A DNA stretch of 64,000 nt from Pseudomonas fluorescens (GTDB lineage: Bacteria > Pseudomonadota > Gammaproteobacteria > Pseudomonadales > Pseudomonadaceae): positions 62,001 to 126,000 of the forward strand of contig NZ_CABVGX010000003.1 in the NCBI RefSeq assembly GCF_902497625.1, in the 5' to 3' direction. The position numbers were made by a program, and so were the translations under genes. Below the pieces are notes generated by a model that worked only from the letters and a program-made list of their open reading frames with translations, searched no databases and had not been told where the DNA came from. The stretch's first letter is position 1, and every line of letters starts with the position of its first letter. Positions 9,466-20,133 of this stretch are shown here, one piece after another.

Positions 9466-10098
9466 ATGCACCAGCGAGGCTTCAGCCTGATCGAACTGCT
9501 AATGGGACTGGCTATTGCCGGGATTGTTCTTTTACTGGTGAGCCCCGCCTTTGCCGCATTTACTCAATCGACTCATCGCGCTGAAGCGGCACAATCGATA
9601 TTGGGCGGCATTCGCACCGCTCGAACCCTCGCTATCTCGCGCAATGAAGTCGTGATGATTTACGGCATCAATGGTGATTGGAGTCAGGGTTGGCGAATCA
9701 TACGGGACATTACTGGAAAAGGGCCGGACGACAGCGATAATCCTGTGATAGCCGAGCACGCAAACGGTGACCGCGTAAAGGTTATCGGCAACAAGTGGGT
9801 AAAACATTACATCCGCTTCACCAGGCTGGGTGAACCTTTAATGCCGCATGGCGCATTTCAGGGTGGGACGCTGCATTTCTGCGACAACGTTGAGCCGGTA
9901 AGCCGGCGTCAGATAGTACTGTCGCCGACCGGTCGGACCAGGTTGTTGAACCAGAACGCTGAGCAGGCGCAGTGTCAGGAGCAGAAGACTTACAGCAGCG
10001 AACGCACGCGCAGTTCTTTGGGCATGGAGAAGGTGATGTTTTCTTCCCGCCCGGCCAACTCGTCAGCCCCCGTCGCGCCCCATGCCTGCAATTGCTGA
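9466..10098 (+). CDS. fimT: FimT-like minor pilin with extended C-terminus
   Basis: A 210-residue GspH/FimT pilin, divergent from the minor-pilin operon and preceded by a good ribosome site (AGGGAG, seven bases before ATG). The leader MHQRG is followed by [20 protein letters not shown]. The GspH domain contains [13 protein letters not shown] and ends near residue 170 with [14 protein letters not shown]...AQC, the usual end of the family. The frame then runs on for about 40 residues, the last 109 bases lying antisense inside ispH. That tail is rich in Ser, Arg and Cys and is not pilin-like, so either the natural stop was lost or a frameshift has occurred. FimT in some bacteria binds DNA for uptake; that is not shown here. 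Confidence 0.75.
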   Translation: MHQRGFSLIELLMGLAIAGIVLLLVSPAFAAFTQSTHRAEAAQSILGGIRTARTLAISRNEVVMIYGINGDWSQGWRIIRDITGKGPDDSDNPVIAEHANGDRVKVIGNKWVKHYIRFTRLGEPLMPHGAFQGGTLHFCDNVEPVSRRQIVLSPTGRTRLLNQNAEQAQCQEQKTYSSERTRSSLGMEKVMFSSRPANSSAPVAPHACNC

Positions 10099-10937
10099 AT
10101 CACCCCTCGCACCAGCACTTCAGGGGCGGACGCCCCGGCGGTGATGCCGATGCGCTCGATGCCATCGAACCAGCTCTTTTGCAGGTCCTCGGCACCATCG
10201 ATCAGGTAGGCAGGCGTGGCCATGCGTTCGGCCAGCTCGCGCAGGCGATTGGAGTTGGAGCTGTTCGGGCTGCCTACTACCAGCACCACGTCGCATTCGT
10301 CAGCCAGTTGCTTGACCGCATCCTGACGGTTTTGCGTGGCGTAGCAGATGTCGTCCTTGCGCGGACCGCCAATGGCCGGAAAGCGTGTACGCAGCGCATC
10401 GATAACGCGGCTGGTATCGTCCATCGACAAAGTGGTCTGGGTCACGAAAGCCAGTTTTTCCGGGTTGACCACCTGCAACGCGGCGACATCTTTTTCGTCT
10501 TCGACCAGATAGATCGCGCCACCATTGCTGCCATCGTACTGGCCCATGGTGCCTTCGACTTCCGGATGGCCGGCGTGGCCGATGAGGATGCATTCCCGGC
10601 CGTCACGGCTATACCGTGCGACTTCGATGTGCACCTTGGTCACCAGCGGGCAAGTCGCGTCGAACACTTTCAGGCCACGCCCGGCGGCTTCCGTGCGCAC
10701 AGCCTGGGAAACGCCGTGGGCACTGAAAATGACGATGACGTCGTCCGGTACCTGATCGAGTTCTTCAACGAAGATCGCACCGCGAGCGCGCAAGTCTTCG
10801 ACGACGAATTTGTTGTGGACCACTTCGTGGCGCACATAGATCGGCGGTCCGAAGACTTCCAGAGCGCGGTTGACGATTTCGATCGCCCGGTCCACGCCGG
10901 CGCAGAAGCCACGGGGGTTGGCGAGTTTGATTTGCAT
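9990..10937 (-). CDS. ispH: 4-hydroxy-3-methylbut-2-enyl diphosphate reductase IspH
   Basis: A 315-residue protein, normal family length. It makes IPP and DMAPP in the last step of the MEP pathway using a [4Fe-4S] cluster. The cluster cysteines are Cys12 (PRGFCAG), Cys96 (DATCPLVTK) and Cys198 (DICYATQNR); the [15 protein letters not shown] block is the substrate-binding His region. It is the last gene of the ribF-ileS-lspA-fkpB-ispH series, but a 373-base gap filled by REP repeats separates it from fkpB. The 3' end overlaps the fimT-like gene on the other strand. Confidence 0.96.
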   Translation of the reverse strand: MQIKLANPRGFCAGVDRAIEIVNRALEVFGPPIYVRHEVVHNKFVVEDLRARGAIFVEELDQVPDDVIVIFSAHGVSQAVRTEAAGRGLKVFDATCPLVTKVHIEVARYSRDGRECILIGHAGHPEVEGTMGQYDGSNGGAIYLVEDEKDVAALQVVNPEKLAFVTQTTLSMDDTSRVIDALRTRFPAIGGPRKDDICYATQNRQDAVKQLADECDVVLVVGSPNSSNSNRLRELAERMATPAYLIDGAEDLQKSWFDGIERIGITAGASAPEVLVRGVIQQLQAWGATGADELAGREENITFSMPKELRVRSLL

Positions 10938-11022
10938 GCTGTGCCTCGTGTCTTGCGCGCAAGAAAATAGCGAAAACAGTGAAAAACTTAATGTTAGAGC
11001 TAGCCGGGTGTGGCGAAGGGCT

Positions 11023-11292
11023 CATGTGGCGAGGGGGCTTGCCCCCGTTCGATTGCGGAGCAATCGTAAAACCGCTCAGAACTCTGGTTTCAGGGGGCGC
11101 TTCGCACCCCAACGGGGGCAAGCCCCCTCGCCACATCAGGTTTCAGGGGGTGCTTCGCACCCCAACGGGGGCAAGCCCCCTCGCCACATCAGGTTTCAGG
11201 GGGCGCTTCGCACCCCAACGGGGGCAAGCCCCCTCGCCACATCAGGTTTGGGGGTGCTTCGCACCCCAACGGGGGCAAGCCCCCTCGCCACA
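11023..11292. repeat. REP array with 53-bp tandem units
   Basis: This fills most of the 373-base gap between fkpB and ispH. An inverted REP copy (11023-11066, core GTGGCGAGGGGGCTTGCCCC) is followed by head-to-tail units at 11088-11140, 11141-11193 and 11194-11246, each 53 bases, and a fourth slightly shorter unit at 11247-11292. Units differ only by C/T at one place and by a 2-base loss in the last. Each unit is itself a double hairpin (GGGGGCGCTTCGCACCCC and GGGGGCAAGCCCCC). There are no variable spacers, so it is not CRISPR. Confidence 0.9.
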
Positions 11293-11310
11293 AAAGCTCG
11301 CTCCTGCAGG

Positions 11311-11763
11311 TTACAACGATCTGACGCTAATGATCTCAACGTCGAAGGTCAATGTCTTGCCGGAAAGCGGGTGGTTGAAGTCGATGGTCACCTGCTGCTC
11401 ATCGAACTCTTTTACCACGCCCGGCAACTCAGCATTGGCCGCATCATTGAAGATCACCAGCAAGCCCGGCGACAGGTCCATGTCGGCGAACTGCGAACGA
11501 GGGATGATCTGCACGTTTTGCGGATTCGGCTGGCCGAATGCGTTTTCCGGGGCAATGGTCAACGTACGCTTGTCGCCGGCCTTGAAACCGAACAGCGCGG
11601 CTTCGAAGCCTGGCAACAGATTGCCGTCACCGACCTTGAAGGTCGCCGGGGCTTTGTCGAAAGTACTGTCGACGGTGTCGCCGTTCTCCAGGCGCAATGC
11701 AAAGTGCAAAGTGACTTCCGTGTTCTGGCGGATGCGTTGCTCAGCCAATACGTGCTCAGTCAT
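11311..11763 (-). CDS. fkpB: FkpB/SlpA-type peptidyl-prolyl isomerase
   Basis: A 150-residue FKBP of the SlyD-like class. Visible family features are the N-terminal FKBP strand (VTLHFALRLENGDTVDSTF), the core segment DGNLLPGFEAALFGFKAGDK, and an inserted flap domain followed by FNHPLSGKTLTFDVEI. It catalyses proline isomerisation in the cytoplasm. The start at 11763 (MTEHVLAEQ) overlaps the lspA stop by 8 bases, matching the conserved lspA-fkpB-ispH order of gammaproteobacteria. Extension to 11835 would lie wholly within lspA. Confidence 0.9.
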   Translation of the reverse strand: MTEHVLAEQRIRQNTEVTLHFALRLENGDTVDSTFDKAPATFKVGDGNLLPGFEAALFGFKAGDKRTLTIAPENAFGQPNPQNVQIIPRSQFADMDLSPGLLVIFNDAANAELPGVVKEFDEQQVTIDFNHPLSGKTLTFDVEIISVRSL

Positions 11764-12268
11764 GAACGGCTTCTCCGGTTTTTTTACTTTTGAACATGTC
11801 CAGCGCCAGCATGATTGCACCGACAGTAATCGCACTGTCAGCGAAGTTGAACGCCGGGAAATACCAGCGATTCTGCCAGTGCACCAGAATGAAATCGATC
11901 ACATGCCCATAGGCAATGCGATCATACAGGTTGCCCAACGCGCCACCGAGGACCAGCGCCAGCGCAACTGCCAGCCAGGTCTCGTTGCGCCCCAGACGTT
12001 TGAGCCACACCACCAGCACGGCGCTGACGACTACCGCGATCAAGGCAAACAACCAGCGCTGCCAGCCCGAGCTGTCCGCCAGGAAACTGAACGCCGCGCC
12101 CGTGTTGTACGCCAGGGTCCAGCTGAAGTAATCGGGGATCACCACGATCTGTTGATACATTGTCAACGAGCCTTCGAAGTAAACCTTGCTGACCTGATCA
12201 ATGACCAGGACCAGCAAACTCAACCAGAGCCAGCTCAGCCGTCCAAAACGGCCAACGCCATTAGGCAT
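11756..12268 (-). CDS. lspA: Lipoprotein signal peptidase LspA
   Basis: A 170-residue inner-membrane aspartic protease with four hydrophobic helices. It removes the signal peptide from prolipoproteins after lipidation. The catalytic pair is Asp125 (GHVIDFI) and Asp144 (FNFADSAI); the NTGAAFSF segment is also conserved. The start overlaps the ileS stop by 8 bases (ATGCCTAA), and the end overlaps fkpB by 8 bases, so all three are coupled. Confidence 0.96.
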   Translation of the reverse strand: MPNGVGRFGRLSWLWLSLLVLVIDQVSKVYFEGSLTMYQQIVVIPDYFSWTLAYNTGAAFSFLADSSGWQRWLFALIAVVVSAVLVVWLKRLGRNETWLAVALALVLGGALGNLYDRIAYGHVIDFILVHWQNRWYFPAFNFADSAITVGAIMLALDMFKSKKTGEAVHD

Positions 12269-15092
12269 AGTGACGGACCTCGCCAGCGCCGCTGATGTTG
12301 TCTACGCAACGGCCACAGATTTCCGGATGTTCCGGGTCGACGCCGACGTCTTCACGGCAGTGCCAGCAACGGGCGCACTTGGCGAAGGCTGACTTGACGA
12401 TTTTCAGCTTCAGGCCGCTGACTTCGGTCGCAACGGCGTCGGCCGGAGCCTGCACCAGCGGTGCAACGCTGGCGGTCGAAGTGATCAGCACGAAGCGCAG
12501 TTCGTTGCTCAGCCTGGCCAGGTCGGCGCTCAGCGCTTCTTCGGCAAACAGCGTGACCTCGGCTTGCAGGTTGCCACCGACGGCCTTGGCCGCGCGCTGG
12601 ATTTCCATTTCCTTGTTGACCGCGACCTTCACCGCCATGATCCGGTCCCAGTAGGCTCGGCCCAGTTCGACGTTGTCCGGCAATTCGGACAAGCCTTCGT
12701 ACCAGGTGTTGAGCATGACCGATTCGTTGCGCTCGCCCGGCAGGTATTGCCACAGCTCGTCGGCTGTGAACGCGAGGATCGGCGCGATCCAGCGCACCAG
12801 CGCTTCGGAAATGTGATACAGCGCGGTTTGCGCCGAGCGACGCGCCTTGCTGTTGGCGCCAGTGGTGTACTGACGGTCCTTGATGATGTCGAGGTAGAAA
12901 CCACCCAATTCCTGAACGCAGAAATTGTGGATCTTGGAGTACACGTTCCAGAAACGGTATTCGCCGTAGTGCTCTTGCAATTCACGTTGCAGCAGCAGTG
13001 TACGGTCCACGGCCCAACGGTCCAGCGCCAGCATTTCTTCAGCCGGCAGCAGGTCGGTGGCCGGGTTGAAGCCGGTCAGATTGGAAAGCAGGAAACGTGC
13101 GGTGTTACGGATCCGCCGGTAAGCGTCCGCACTGCGTTGCAAAATCTGGTCGGACACCGCCATCTCGCCCGAGTAATCGGTCGAGGCGACCCACAGACGC
13201 ATGATGTCTGCGCCCAAGGTGTCATTGACCTTTTGCGGTGCGATCACGTTGCCCAGCGATTTCGACATCTTGCGGCCGGACTCATCGACGGTGAAGCCGT
13301 GGGTCAGCAGTTCGCGGTACGGCGCATGATTGTCGATTGCGCAGCCAGTCAGCAGCGACGAGTGGAACCAGCCGCGGTGTTGGTCCGAGCCTTCCAGGTA
13401 GAGGTCGGCACGCGGGCCGGTCTCGTGGCCCATCGGGTGTGAACCGCGCAGGACGTGCCAGTGTGTAGTCCCCGAATCGAACCAGACGTCGAGGGTGTCG
13501 CTGATCTTGTCGTACTGCGGCGCTTCGTCACCGAGCAACTCGGCGGCGTCCATCTTGAACCAGGCTTCGATGCCTTCGACTTCTACACGCTTGGCGACTT
13601 CTTCCATCAGTTCAACGGTACGTGGGTGCAGCTCGCCGCTTTCCTTGTTCAGGAAAAACGGGATCGGCACGCCCCAGTTACGCTGACGGGAAATGCACCA
13701 GTCTGGCCGGTTGGCGATCATCGAGTGAAGGCGCGCCTGGCCCCAGGCCGGCACGAATTTGGTTTCTTCGATAGCCTTGATAGCGCGCTTGCGCAGGGTC
13801 TCGCCGGTCGCAGGCTCTTTGTCCATGCCGATGAACCACTGCGCGGTGGCGCGATAAATCAGCGGAGTCTTGTGACGCCAGCAGTGCATGTAGCTGTGTT
13901 CGATGATCGTAGTGTGCAACAGCGCGCCGACCTCGGTCAGCTTGTCGACGATGGCCGGGTTGGCTTTCCAGATGAACTGGCCGCCGAAAAACTCCAGCGA
14001 CGGAACGTAGACGCCGTTGCTCTGCACCAGATTGAGGATGTCATCGTTGACCATGCCGTATTTCTTGCAGGTCACGAAGTCGTCCACGCCGTACGCCGGA
14101 GCGGAGTGAACCACGCCGGTACCGGCGCCCAGTTCAACGTAGTCAGCCAGGTAAACCGGCGACAGGCGATCGTAGAACGGGTGACGGAAGTTGATCAGTT
14201 CAAGCTCTTTGCCGGTCGTGGTCGCGATGACCGAACCTTCCAGGCTGTAACGCGCCAGGCACGACTCGACCAGCTCTTCTGCCAGCACCAGCAGCTTATC
14301 GCCGACATCGACCAGGGCGTAGTTGAATTCCGGGTGGACGTTCAGCGCCTGGTTGGCCGGGATGGTCCACGGGGTGGTGGTCCAGATCACGATCGAAGCA
14401 GGCTTGGCCAGGGACGCCAAACCGAAAGCGGCAGCCAGTTTGGCTTCATCAGCAATCGGGAATGCGACGTCGATGGTCGAGGACTTTTTGTTCTCGTACT
14501 CGACTTCCGCTTCAGCAAGGGCCGAACCGCAATCGAAGCACCAGTTCACAGGCTTCAGGCCCTTGAACACGAAACCGCCCTTGACTATTTCGGCCAAAGC
14601 GCGGATTTCACCGGCTTCGTTCTTGAAATCCATGGTCTTGTACGGGTTGGCAAAGTCGCCCAGCACGCCCAGACGGATGAATTCGGATTTTTGCCCTTCG
14701 ATCTGCTCGGTGGCGTAGGCACGGCACAGTTCGCGGGTCTTGTCCGCGCCCAGGTTCTTGCCGTGGGTCACTTCGACTTTGTGCTCGATCGGCAGACCGT
14801 GGCAGTCCCAGCCCGGCACATACGGTGCGTCGAAACCCGACAGGGTTTTCGAGCGGATGATCATGTCCTTGAGGATCTTGTTCAGCGCATGACCGATGTG
14901 AATCGTGCCGTTGGCGTACGGAGGACCGTCGTGAAGCACGAACTTCGGACGATCCTTGCCAATTTCGCGCAACTTACCGTACAGGCCAATGCTGTCCCAG
15001 CGCTGCAGAATCTGCGGTTCGCGCTGAGGCAGGCCGGCCTTCATTGGGAAGGCGGTGTCCGGAAGGTTTAGCGTGGCTTTATAGTCGGTCAT
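12261..15092 (-). CDS. ileS: Isoleucyl-tRNA synthetase
   Basis: A 943-residue class Ia synthetase. HIGH is at residues 65-68 ([12 protein letters not shown]), KMSKS at 608-612 ([10 protein letters not shown]), with the editing domain between ([12 protein letters not shown]). A C-terminal zinc finger is seen as [10 protein letters not shown]...CGRCVDN. The length and zinc finger put it in the bacterial type 1 group, in contrast to the mupirocin-resistant type 2. The start directly follows the ribF stop (TAAATG), and the stop overlaps lspA. Confidence 0.97.
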   Translation of the reverse strand: MTDYKATLNLPDTAFPMKAGLPQREPQILQRWDSIGLYGKLREIGKDRPKFVLHDGPPYANGTIHIGHALNKILKDMIIRSKTLSGFDAPYVPGWDCHGLPIEHKVEVTHGKNLGADKTRELCRAYATEQIEGQKSEFIRLGVLGDFANPYKTMDFKNEAGEIRALAEIVKGGFVFKGLKPVNWCFDCGSALAEAEVEYENKKSSTIDVAFPIADEAKLAAAFGLASLAKPASIVIWTTTPWTIPANQALNVHPEFNYALVDVGDKLLVLAEELVESCLARYSLEGSVIATTTGKELELINFRHPFYDRLSPVYLADYVELGAGTGVVHSAPAYGVDDFVTCKKYGMVNDDILNLVQSNGVYVPSLEFFGGQFIWKANPAIVDKLTEVGALLHTTIIEHSYMHCWRHKTPLIYRATAQWFIGMDKEPATGETLRKRAIKAIEETKFVPAWGQARLHSMIANRPDWCISRQRNWGVPIPFFLNKESGELHPRTVELMEEVAKRVEVEGIEAWFKMDAAELLGDEAPQYDKISDTLDVWFDSGTTHWHVLRGSHPMGHETGPRADLYLEGSDQHRGWFHSSLLTGCAIDNHAPYRELLTHGFTVDESGRKMSKSLGNVIAPQKVNDTLGADIMRLWVASTDYSGEMAVSDQILQRSADAYRRIRNTARFLLSNLTGFNPATDLLPAEEMLALDRWAVDRTLLLQRELQEHYGEYRFWNVYSKIHNFCVQELGGFYLDIIKDRQYTTGANSKARRSAQTALYHISEALVRWIAPILAFTADELWQYLPGERNESVMLNTWYEGLSELPDNVELGRAYWDRIMAVKVAVNKEMEIQRAAKAVGGNLQAEVTLFAEEALSADLARLSNELRFVLITSTASVAPLVQAPADAVATEVSGLKLKIVKSAFAKCARCWHCREDVGVDPEHPEICGRCVDNISGAGEVRHYA

Positions 15093-16043
15093 TTAAGGCT
15101 CTTCATTAGCGATTGGCGCTAGGTGCGACAGGGCACGGGCGGCGGCGACATCCGCATTGATCGCCGTCTTAAGCGCCTCCAGAGAGGCGAAACGCTGCTC
15201 TTCACGCAGCTTGTGGTGGAAAACCACCGTCAAACGCCGGTCGTACAGGTCGCCGGCAAAATCCAAAAGGTGTACTTCAAGGTGGGCCTTGCCATCGCCT
15301 TGAACAGTCGGCCGCACGCCGATATTGGCCACGCCGGGCCAGGTCCTGCCGTCGATATCGACGTTGACCAGGAACACCCCGGTCAGTGGCACACGACGCC
15401 GCTTGAGCTGGATGTTGGCGGTCGGCGTACCCAGCTGACGCGCCAGTTTCTGACCGTGCAGGACTCGCCCGGTGATCTGAAACGCACGCCCCAGCAGCCG
15501 CTCGGCCAAAGCGAAATCAGCAGCGGCCAAAGCATTGCGAACCTGGGTGCTGCTGACTCGAATACCCTCCAGCTCGACGGTTTGCGCCGCTTCGACGGTA
15601 AAGCCCTGCATCACGCCGGCCTGTTGCAGAAACTCGAAATCGCCGACCCGATCACAGCCGAAGCGGAAATCGTCACCGACTTCGAGGTGTTTGACACCGA
15701 GGCCATCGACCAGAATCGTGTCGACGAATTCGCTGGCGCTGAGCTTGCTCAAGCGCTGGTTGAAGGCCAGGCACAGGACCCGGTCAACCCCTTCGGCAGC
15801 CAGCAGCTGCAATTTGTCACGCAGCCGGGCCAGACGTGCAGGTGCCGTGTCCGGGGCAAAGAATTCCCGTGGTTGCGGTTCGAAAATCACCACGCAGCTG
15901 GGTACGCCCAACTCCAGTGCACGCTCACGCAGCCGAGCCAGGATTGCCTGGTGACCACGGTGAACACCGTCAAAGTTGCCAATGGTGGCGACACAGCCCC
16001 GATGCTGGGGGCGCAGATTTTGGAGGCCTCGAACCAGCTGCAT
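15093..16043 (-). CDS. ribF: Bifunctional riboflavin kinase/FAD synthetase RibF
   Basis: A 316-residue protein converting riboflavin to FMN and FMN to FAD. The N-terminal nucleotidyltransferase domain has VATIGNFDGVHRGHQ; the C-terminal flavokinase domain has GTPTANIQLKRRRVPLTGVF. I used the Met at 16043 (MQLVRGLQNLRPQ), which matches the family start; an alternative Met lies six codons upstream. The stop codon touches the ileS start. The gene opens the ribF-ileS-lspA-fkpB-ispH operon and follows murJ on the same strand. Confidence 0.93.
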   Translation of the reverse strand: MQLVRGLQNLRPQHRGCVATIGNFDGVHRGHQAILARLRERALELGVPSCVVIFEPQPREFFAPDTAPARLARLRDKLQLLAAEGVDRVLCLAFNQRLSKLSASEFVDTILVDGLGVKHLEVGDDFRFGCDRVGDFEFLQQAGVMQGFTVEAAQTVELEGIRVSSTQVRNALAAADFALAERLLGRAFQITGRVLHGQKLARQLGTPTANIQLKRRRVPLTGVFLVNVDIDGRTWPGVANIGVRPTVQGDGKAHLEVHLLDFAGDLYDRRLTVVFHHKLREEQRFASLEALKTAINADVAAARALSHLAPIANEEP

Positions 16044-16118
16044 AACGCGCTTCTTGCTCATAAAGTGGTCGATTATAACCACACCCGGCGGCCGACGACA
16101 GGCAACACCGTAACCCAA

Positions 16119-16150
16119 AGTGAACGAGCCGACAAAACCGTCGGTTCGCC
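16119..16150 (-). terminator. Possible weak terminator between murJ and ribF
   Basis: An inverted repeat (CGAACCGAC ... GTCGGCTCG with one mismatch) lies just after murJ on its strand. It has no strong T run, so termination is uncertain. Confidence 0.3.
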
Positions 16151-16172
16151 CGTGCTTATCAAGGAAAAAGCC

Positions 16173-17711
16173 TCAGCTCAGCGCCTTGCGATTGAAGTCG
16201 CGCAAACGAAACCCCATCAGCAACAACATGCCGAAATAGGAAACCACGCCGGCCGCAACCAGAGCACCCAGACGCAGGAACCGCTCCAGCATATCGCCAT
16301 CACCCCAGGCCGGCATGTAATGCATCCCGGCCAGCAATACGGCGGACATTACCGCCACCGCGACTACCAGTCTGGCACCAAACTTCGCCCAGCCCGGCTG
16401 CGGCTGATACATCTGCTGTTTACGCAGTTGATAGAACAGCAGCCCTGCGTTGAGGCAAGCACCGGCACTGATCGCCAGGGCCAGGCCGGCGTGGGCCAAC
16501 GGGCCAACCAGCGCCAGGTTGAACAGCTGGGTACACACCAGTGTGAAGATCGCGATCTTGACCGGCGTACGGATGTTTTGTTGCGCATAAAAGCCCGGCG
16601 CCAGCACTTTGATCACGATAATGCCGAGCAGGCCGACGGAATAAGCGATCAGTGCGCGCTGCGTCATGGACGCGTCGAACGCACTGAATTGACCGTATTG
16701 AAACAGGGAAACGGTCAACGGTTCAGCGAGGATCCCCAGCGCCAGCGAGCACGGCAACACCAGCACGAAGCACAGACGCAGGCCCCAATCGAGAATTCGC
16801 GAGTATTCGTGACGATCCTTGCTGGCGTAGGTTTTGGCCAGCGTCGGCAGCAAAATTGTGCCCAACGCCACGCCGAGCACCCCGGACGGCAACTCCATCA
16901 AACGGTCCGCGTAATACATCCACGATACCGAGCCGGCGACCAGGAAAGAGGCAAAAATGGTGTTGATGATCAGCGAAATCTGGCTAACCGAGACGCCGAG
17001 GATCGCCGGCAGCATTTGCTTCATCACTCGCCACACGCCGCTGTCACGCAGGTTCAACCGTGGCAGTACGAGCATACCGATCTTTTTCAGGTGCGGCAGT
17101 TGATACAGCAATTGCGCGAGACCACCGACCAATACCGCCCAGCCGAGCGCCATCACCGGAGGATCGAAATAAGGCGTCAGGAACACCGCAAAGATGATCA
17201 TGCTGAGGTTAAGCAATGTCGGCACGAACGCCGGCACCGAGAAGCGGTTATAAGTATTGAGGATCGCCCCGGCCAGTGATGACAGGGAAATCAGCAATAT
17301 ATAAGGGAAGGTCACTCGCAACAGATCAGTGGTCAGCTGGAATTTTTCCGGAGTATCGGTAAACCCTGGGGCCGTTGCCCAGATCACCCACGGCGCTGCC
17401 AGCATGCCCAGGCCAGTCACCAGGGCCAGTACCAGCGTGAGCAAACCCGAGACATATGCAACGAAAGTCCGTGTAGCCTCCTCCCCTTTCTGACTTTTGT
17501 ATTCAGCCAGAATCGGCACAAAAGCCTGGGAGAAGGCGCCTTCTGCAAAGATCCGCCGCAGCAGATTCGGCAGTTTGAAAGCGATGAAGAAGGCATCCGT
17601 CGCCATCCCGGCGCCGAATGTACGCGCGATCAGGGTGTCACGGATAAACCCCAGAACCCGGGAGATCATCGTGATAGAGCTGACGGCGGCCAACGATTTG
17701 AGCAGATTCAT
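16173..17711 (-). CDS. murJ: Lipid II flippase MurJ
   Basis: A 512-residue polytopic inner-membrane protein of the MOP superfamily, with about 14 hydrophobic segments. The N-terminus [21 protein letters not shown] and the [12 protein letters not shown] segment are typical of MurJ/MviN. It moves lipid II across the membrane for peptidoglycan synthesis. It is divergent from rpsT across 250 bases, the same arrangement as in P. aeruginosa. Confidence 0.95.
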   Translation of the reverse strand: MNLLKSLAAVSSITMISRVLGFIRDTLIARTFGAGMATDAFFIAFKLPNLLRRIFAEGAFSQAFVPILAEYKSQKGEEATRTFVAYVSGLLTLVLALVTGLGMLAAPWVIWATAPGFTDTPEKFQLTTDLLRVTFPYILLISLSSLAGAILNTYNRFSVPAFVPTLLNLSMIIFAVFLTPYFDPPVMALGWAVLVGGLAQLLYQLPHLKKIGMLVLPRLNLRDSGVWRVMKQMLPAILGVSVSQISLIINTIFASFLVAGSVSWMYYADRLMELPSGVLGVALGTILLPTLAKTYASKDRHEYSRILDWGLRLCFVLVLPCSLALGILAEPLTVSLFQYGQFSAFDASMTQRALIAYSVGLLGIIVIKVLAPGFYAQQNIRTPVKIAIFTLVCTQLFNLALVGPLAHAGLALAISAGACLNAGLLFYQLRKQQMYQPQPGWAKFGARLVVAVAVMSAVLLAGMHYMPAWGDGDMLERFLRLGALVAAGVVSYFGMLLLMGFRLRDFNRKALS

Positions 17712-17880
17712 TGAAAGAGTTGTGCCTGTCGATAAACAGCAGGCGAACTGAGCGCCTACTTATGCGATACTCCGCGCCGCAACAGCACAGAGCCAAAGCT
17801 CGCGAGTTTACAGGTCAAGCGCCGGAAATAAATATCCCGCCTCTTTATACCTACCACTTAGCGGAACGTCTCAACCGCCC

Positions 17881-17909
17881 TTGACAAGACATCAACTCAT
17901 CGGCATGAT
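17881..17909 (+). promoter_or_regulatory. Sigma-70 promoter of rpsT
   Basis: A consensus -35 box TTGACA (17881-17886) is followed after 17 bases by CATGAT (17904-17909), 4 of 6 matches to TATAAT. It is 54 bases upstream of the rpsT start. Confidence 0.65.
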
Positions 17910-17962
17910 TCGCGGCCTATTTTGTTTGCTATTTCCTAAAAAGTCTTTCGAGGAGCTCGACG

Positions 17963-18241
17963 GTGGCCAACACACCTTCCGCCAAAAAACGTGCAAAACA
18001 GGCTGAGAAGCGTCGCAGCCACAACGCCAGCCTGCGTTCCATGGTTCGTACCTACATCAAGAATGTAGTTAAAGCCATTGACGCAAAAGACGCTGAAAAA
18101 GCTCAAGCTGCTTACGTTCTGGCTGTGCCAGTCATCGACCGTATGGCCGATAAAGGCATCATCCACAAGAACAAGGCTGCTCGTCATAAGAGCCGCTTGA
18201 ATGGCCACGTAAAGGCCCTGAACGTTGCCGCTGCTGCCTAA
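17963..18241 (+). CDS. rpsT: 30S ribosomal protein S20
   Basis: A 92-residue basic protein with the S20 N-terminus ([17 protein letters not shown]) and the conserved [12 protein letters not shown] segment. It is a primary 16S rRNA binder. It uses a GTG start after a strong GAGGAGCT ribosome site. It is monocistronic: a promoter lies upstream and a hairpin terminator begins 15 bases after the stop. Confidence 0.97.
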   Translation: MANTPSAKKRAKQAEKRRSHNASLRSMVRTYIKNVVKAIDAKDAEKAQAAYVLAVPVIDRMADKGIIHKNKAARHKSRLNGHVKALNVAAAA

Positions 18242-18255
18242 GCGACACGCTCGTT

Positions 18256-18285
18256 AAAAAACCGACCTCAGGGTCGGTTTTTTAT
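18256..18285 (+). terminator. Terminator of rpsT
   Basis: The hairpin AACCGACC-TCA-GGGTCGGTT is flanked by an A run and a run of six T, a typical intrinsic terminator. Confidence 0.9.
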
Positions 18286-18330
18286 TGCCTGTGATTTGGT
18301 GAGATCAATTCAACAATGTGAAAGATCGAT

Positions 18331-18393
18331 CTGGGAGCGCTTCGCGCTCCAACGGGGGCAAGCCCCCTCGCCACAGGAGCTCCCTCGCCACAG
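18331..18393. repeat. REP element, GGGGGCAAGCCCCC family
   Basis: One full unit of the same family as at 11 kb (GGGAGCGCTTCGCGCTCC then GGGGGCAAGCCCCCTCGCCACA) is followed by a short partial copy. It lies between rpsT and the creA-like gene. Confidence 0.75.
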
Positions 18394-18444
18394 GACTGAC
18401 CTCACTACACAAGCCTGCTATTCACAATTTGCATCTGCGTCAGA

Positions 18445-18909
18445 TTATTGAGCGTGCGGCCAAGGCAAAATCGGGATCGCCGTGACCGCATTCTGCGGAC
18501 TGCCCTCGATCAAGCGATCGCTGTAAACCAGATACACCAGCGTGTTGCGCTTCTTGTCGAGGAATCGCACCACCTGCATGGTCTTGAACACCAGCGATGT
18601 ACGCTCCTTGAAGACTTCATCGCCGTCCTTCAACTCGCCCTTGAAGTTGATCGGCCCAACCTGACGGCAAGCAATGGACGCTTCCGCACGGTCTTCAGCC
18701 AAGCCCAGACCGCCCTTCACGCCGCCCGTCTTGGCGCGCGACAAATAGCAGGTCACGCCTTCCACTTTGGGATCATCAAACGCCTCGACCACGATACGGT
18801 CATTCGGCCCGACAATTTTGAACACCGTCGACACCTGACCAATTTCCTCCGCCGAGGCCAGCAGCGGCATCGCCAACAGCAGACCCAACAATCCTTTTGC
18901 CACGCGCAT
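18445..18909 (-). CDS. CreA-family periplasmic protein
   Basis: A 154-residue protein with a signal peptide ([20 protein letters not shown], then EEIGQV). The mature part contains [18 protein letters not shown] and [15 protein letters not shown], the signature of the CreA family. CreA function is not established; members are small secreted proteins. The gene starts 12 bases after proB and is probably cotranscribed. Two Cys (GVTCYL and IACRQ) could form a disulfide. Confidence 0.85.
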   Translation of the reverse strand: MRVAKGLLGLLLAMPLLASAEEIGQVSTVFKIVGPNDRIVVEAFDDPKVEGVTCYLSRAKTGGVKGGLGLAEDRAEASIACRQVGPINFKGELKDGDEVFKERTSLVFKTMQVVRFLDKKRNTLVYLVYSDRLIEGSPQNAVTAIPILPWPHAQ

Positions 18910-18921
18910 GCAAGTATTCCT

Positions 18922-20040
18922 TCAGACCAGGATCAGGTTATCGCGGTGAACCAGCTCCGGTTCCGCCATGTAACCCAACAGACCGACAATCGCCTCAGAC
19001 GACTGCCCGATGATTTTTTGTGCTTCCAGCGCACTGTAGTTGGCAAGGCCGCGGGCGATTTCACGACCGTCCGGCGCGACGCACACCACCATCTCGCCGC
19101 GACGGAAACTGCCCTGCACGAGTTTGACGCCCACGGGCAGCAAACTTTTATTACCTTGGGAAAGCGCCGTCACCGCCCCCGCATCCAGCACCAGCGTGCC
19201 ACGAGTCTGCAGATGCCCGGCCAGCCATTGCTTGCGCGCCGCGAGCATGCCGCGCTCGGGTGACAGCAAGGTGCCGATGCGTTCGCCCGCCTTCAACCGG
19301 TCCAGCACGCGCTCAATGCGACCGCCGACGATAATGGTATGCGCACCGGAACGCGCCGCCAGACGCGCCGCGCGCAACTTGGTCTGCATACCCCCACGAC
19401 CCAGCGCCCCACCCGTCCCGCCAGCTACCGCGTCCAGCGCCGGATCATCGGCTCGCGCTTCGTAAATGAGGGTTGCGGCGGGATTGTTGCGCGGATCGGC
19501 GTCGAACATGCCGTCGCGATCCGTGAGGATCACCAGCAGATCCGCCTCAACCAGATTGGCGACCAGCGCCGCCAGCGTATCGTTGTCGCCGAAGCGGATC
19601 TCGTCGGTGACCACGGTGTCGTTTTCGTTGATCACCGGAATCACCTTCAACTCCACCAGCGCGCGCAAGGTGCTACGGGCATTCAGGTAGCGCTTGCGGT
19701 CGGACAGATCGTCATGGGTCAGCAGAATCTGCGCGGTGTGCCGGTCATGTTCGGCAAAGCTCGACTCCCAGGCCTGCACCAATCCCATCTGGCCAATGGC
19801 AGCGGCCGCCTGCAGCTCGTGCATTGCACTGGGTCGTACGGTCCAACCCAGGCGACTCATGCCCGCCGCCACCGCGCCTGAGGACACAAGCACCAGTTCG
19901 ACGCCCGCCTCATGCAACGCAACCATCTGTTCGACCCAAACGCCCATTGCCGCGCGATCCAGACCCTTGCCATCCGCGGTTAGCAACGCGCTGCCGATTT
20001 TCACGACCCAACGCTGCGCACCTGTCACTTTGCTCCGCAT
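18922..20040 (-). CDS. proB: Glutamate 5-kinase ProB
   Basis: A 372-residue enzyme that phosphorylates glutamate in the first step of proline synthesis. The amino-acid-kinase domain has [21 protein letters not shown] and INENDTV; the glycine-rich [15 protein letters not shown] loop binds substrate. A PUA domain makes up about the last 100 residues ([10 protein letters not shown] onward). Three start codons stand close together (TTG 20049, ATG 20043, ATG 20040); I chose 20040 from the P. aeruginosa N-terminus MRxKVTGA, though the AAGG ribosome site is spaced better for 20043. It is separated from obg by a terminator. Confidence 0.94.
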   Translation of the reverse strand: MRSKVTGAQRWVVKIGSALLTADGKGLDRAAMGVWVEQMVALHEAGVELVLVSSGAVAAGMSRLGWTVRPSAMHELQAAAAIGQMGLVQAWESSFAEHDRHTAQILLTHDDLSDRKRYLNARSTLRALVELKVIPVINENDTVVTDEIRFGDNDTLAALVANLVEADLLVILTDRDGMFDADPRNNPAATLIYEARADDPALDAVAGGTGGALGRGGMQTKLRAARLAARSGAHTIIVGGRIERVLDRLKAGERIGTLLSPERGMLAARKQWLAGHLQTRGTLVLDAGAVTALSQGNKSLLPVGVKLVQGSFRRGEMVVCVAPDGREIARGLANYSALEAQKIIGQSSEAIVGLLGYMAEPELVHRDNLILV

Positions 20041-20133
20041 CATCTTCAACCTTAGCTTGAGGGCAGCGCGACCGAGCGCTGACCGTGACGTTAATCGTGG
20101 TTACTCGTGACCCACGATCGATTTCCAGATACT

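Noticed and set aside
9972..10970. 332-codon plus-strand frame over ispH
   Set aside because: Antisense shadow of ispH, with no motif.
11088..11292. CRISPR-like regular repeats
   Set aside because: Units are contiguous without variable spacers, each unit is a REP double hairpin, and no cas genes are present.
10979..12295. 438-codon plus-strand frame over the REP array, fkpB and lspA
   Set aside because: It translates the 53-base repeats as repeated peptides and then runs antisense through two certain genes.
13455..15071. 538-codon open frame antisense to ileS
   Set aside because: Shadow of a conserved gene; no ribosome site and no family features.
15123..17279. 718-codon open frame on the plus strand over ribF and murJ
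   Set aside because: It is antisense to two well-supported genes and its product is rich in Gln, Arg and His without any motif, as usual for shadow frames in GC-rich DNA.
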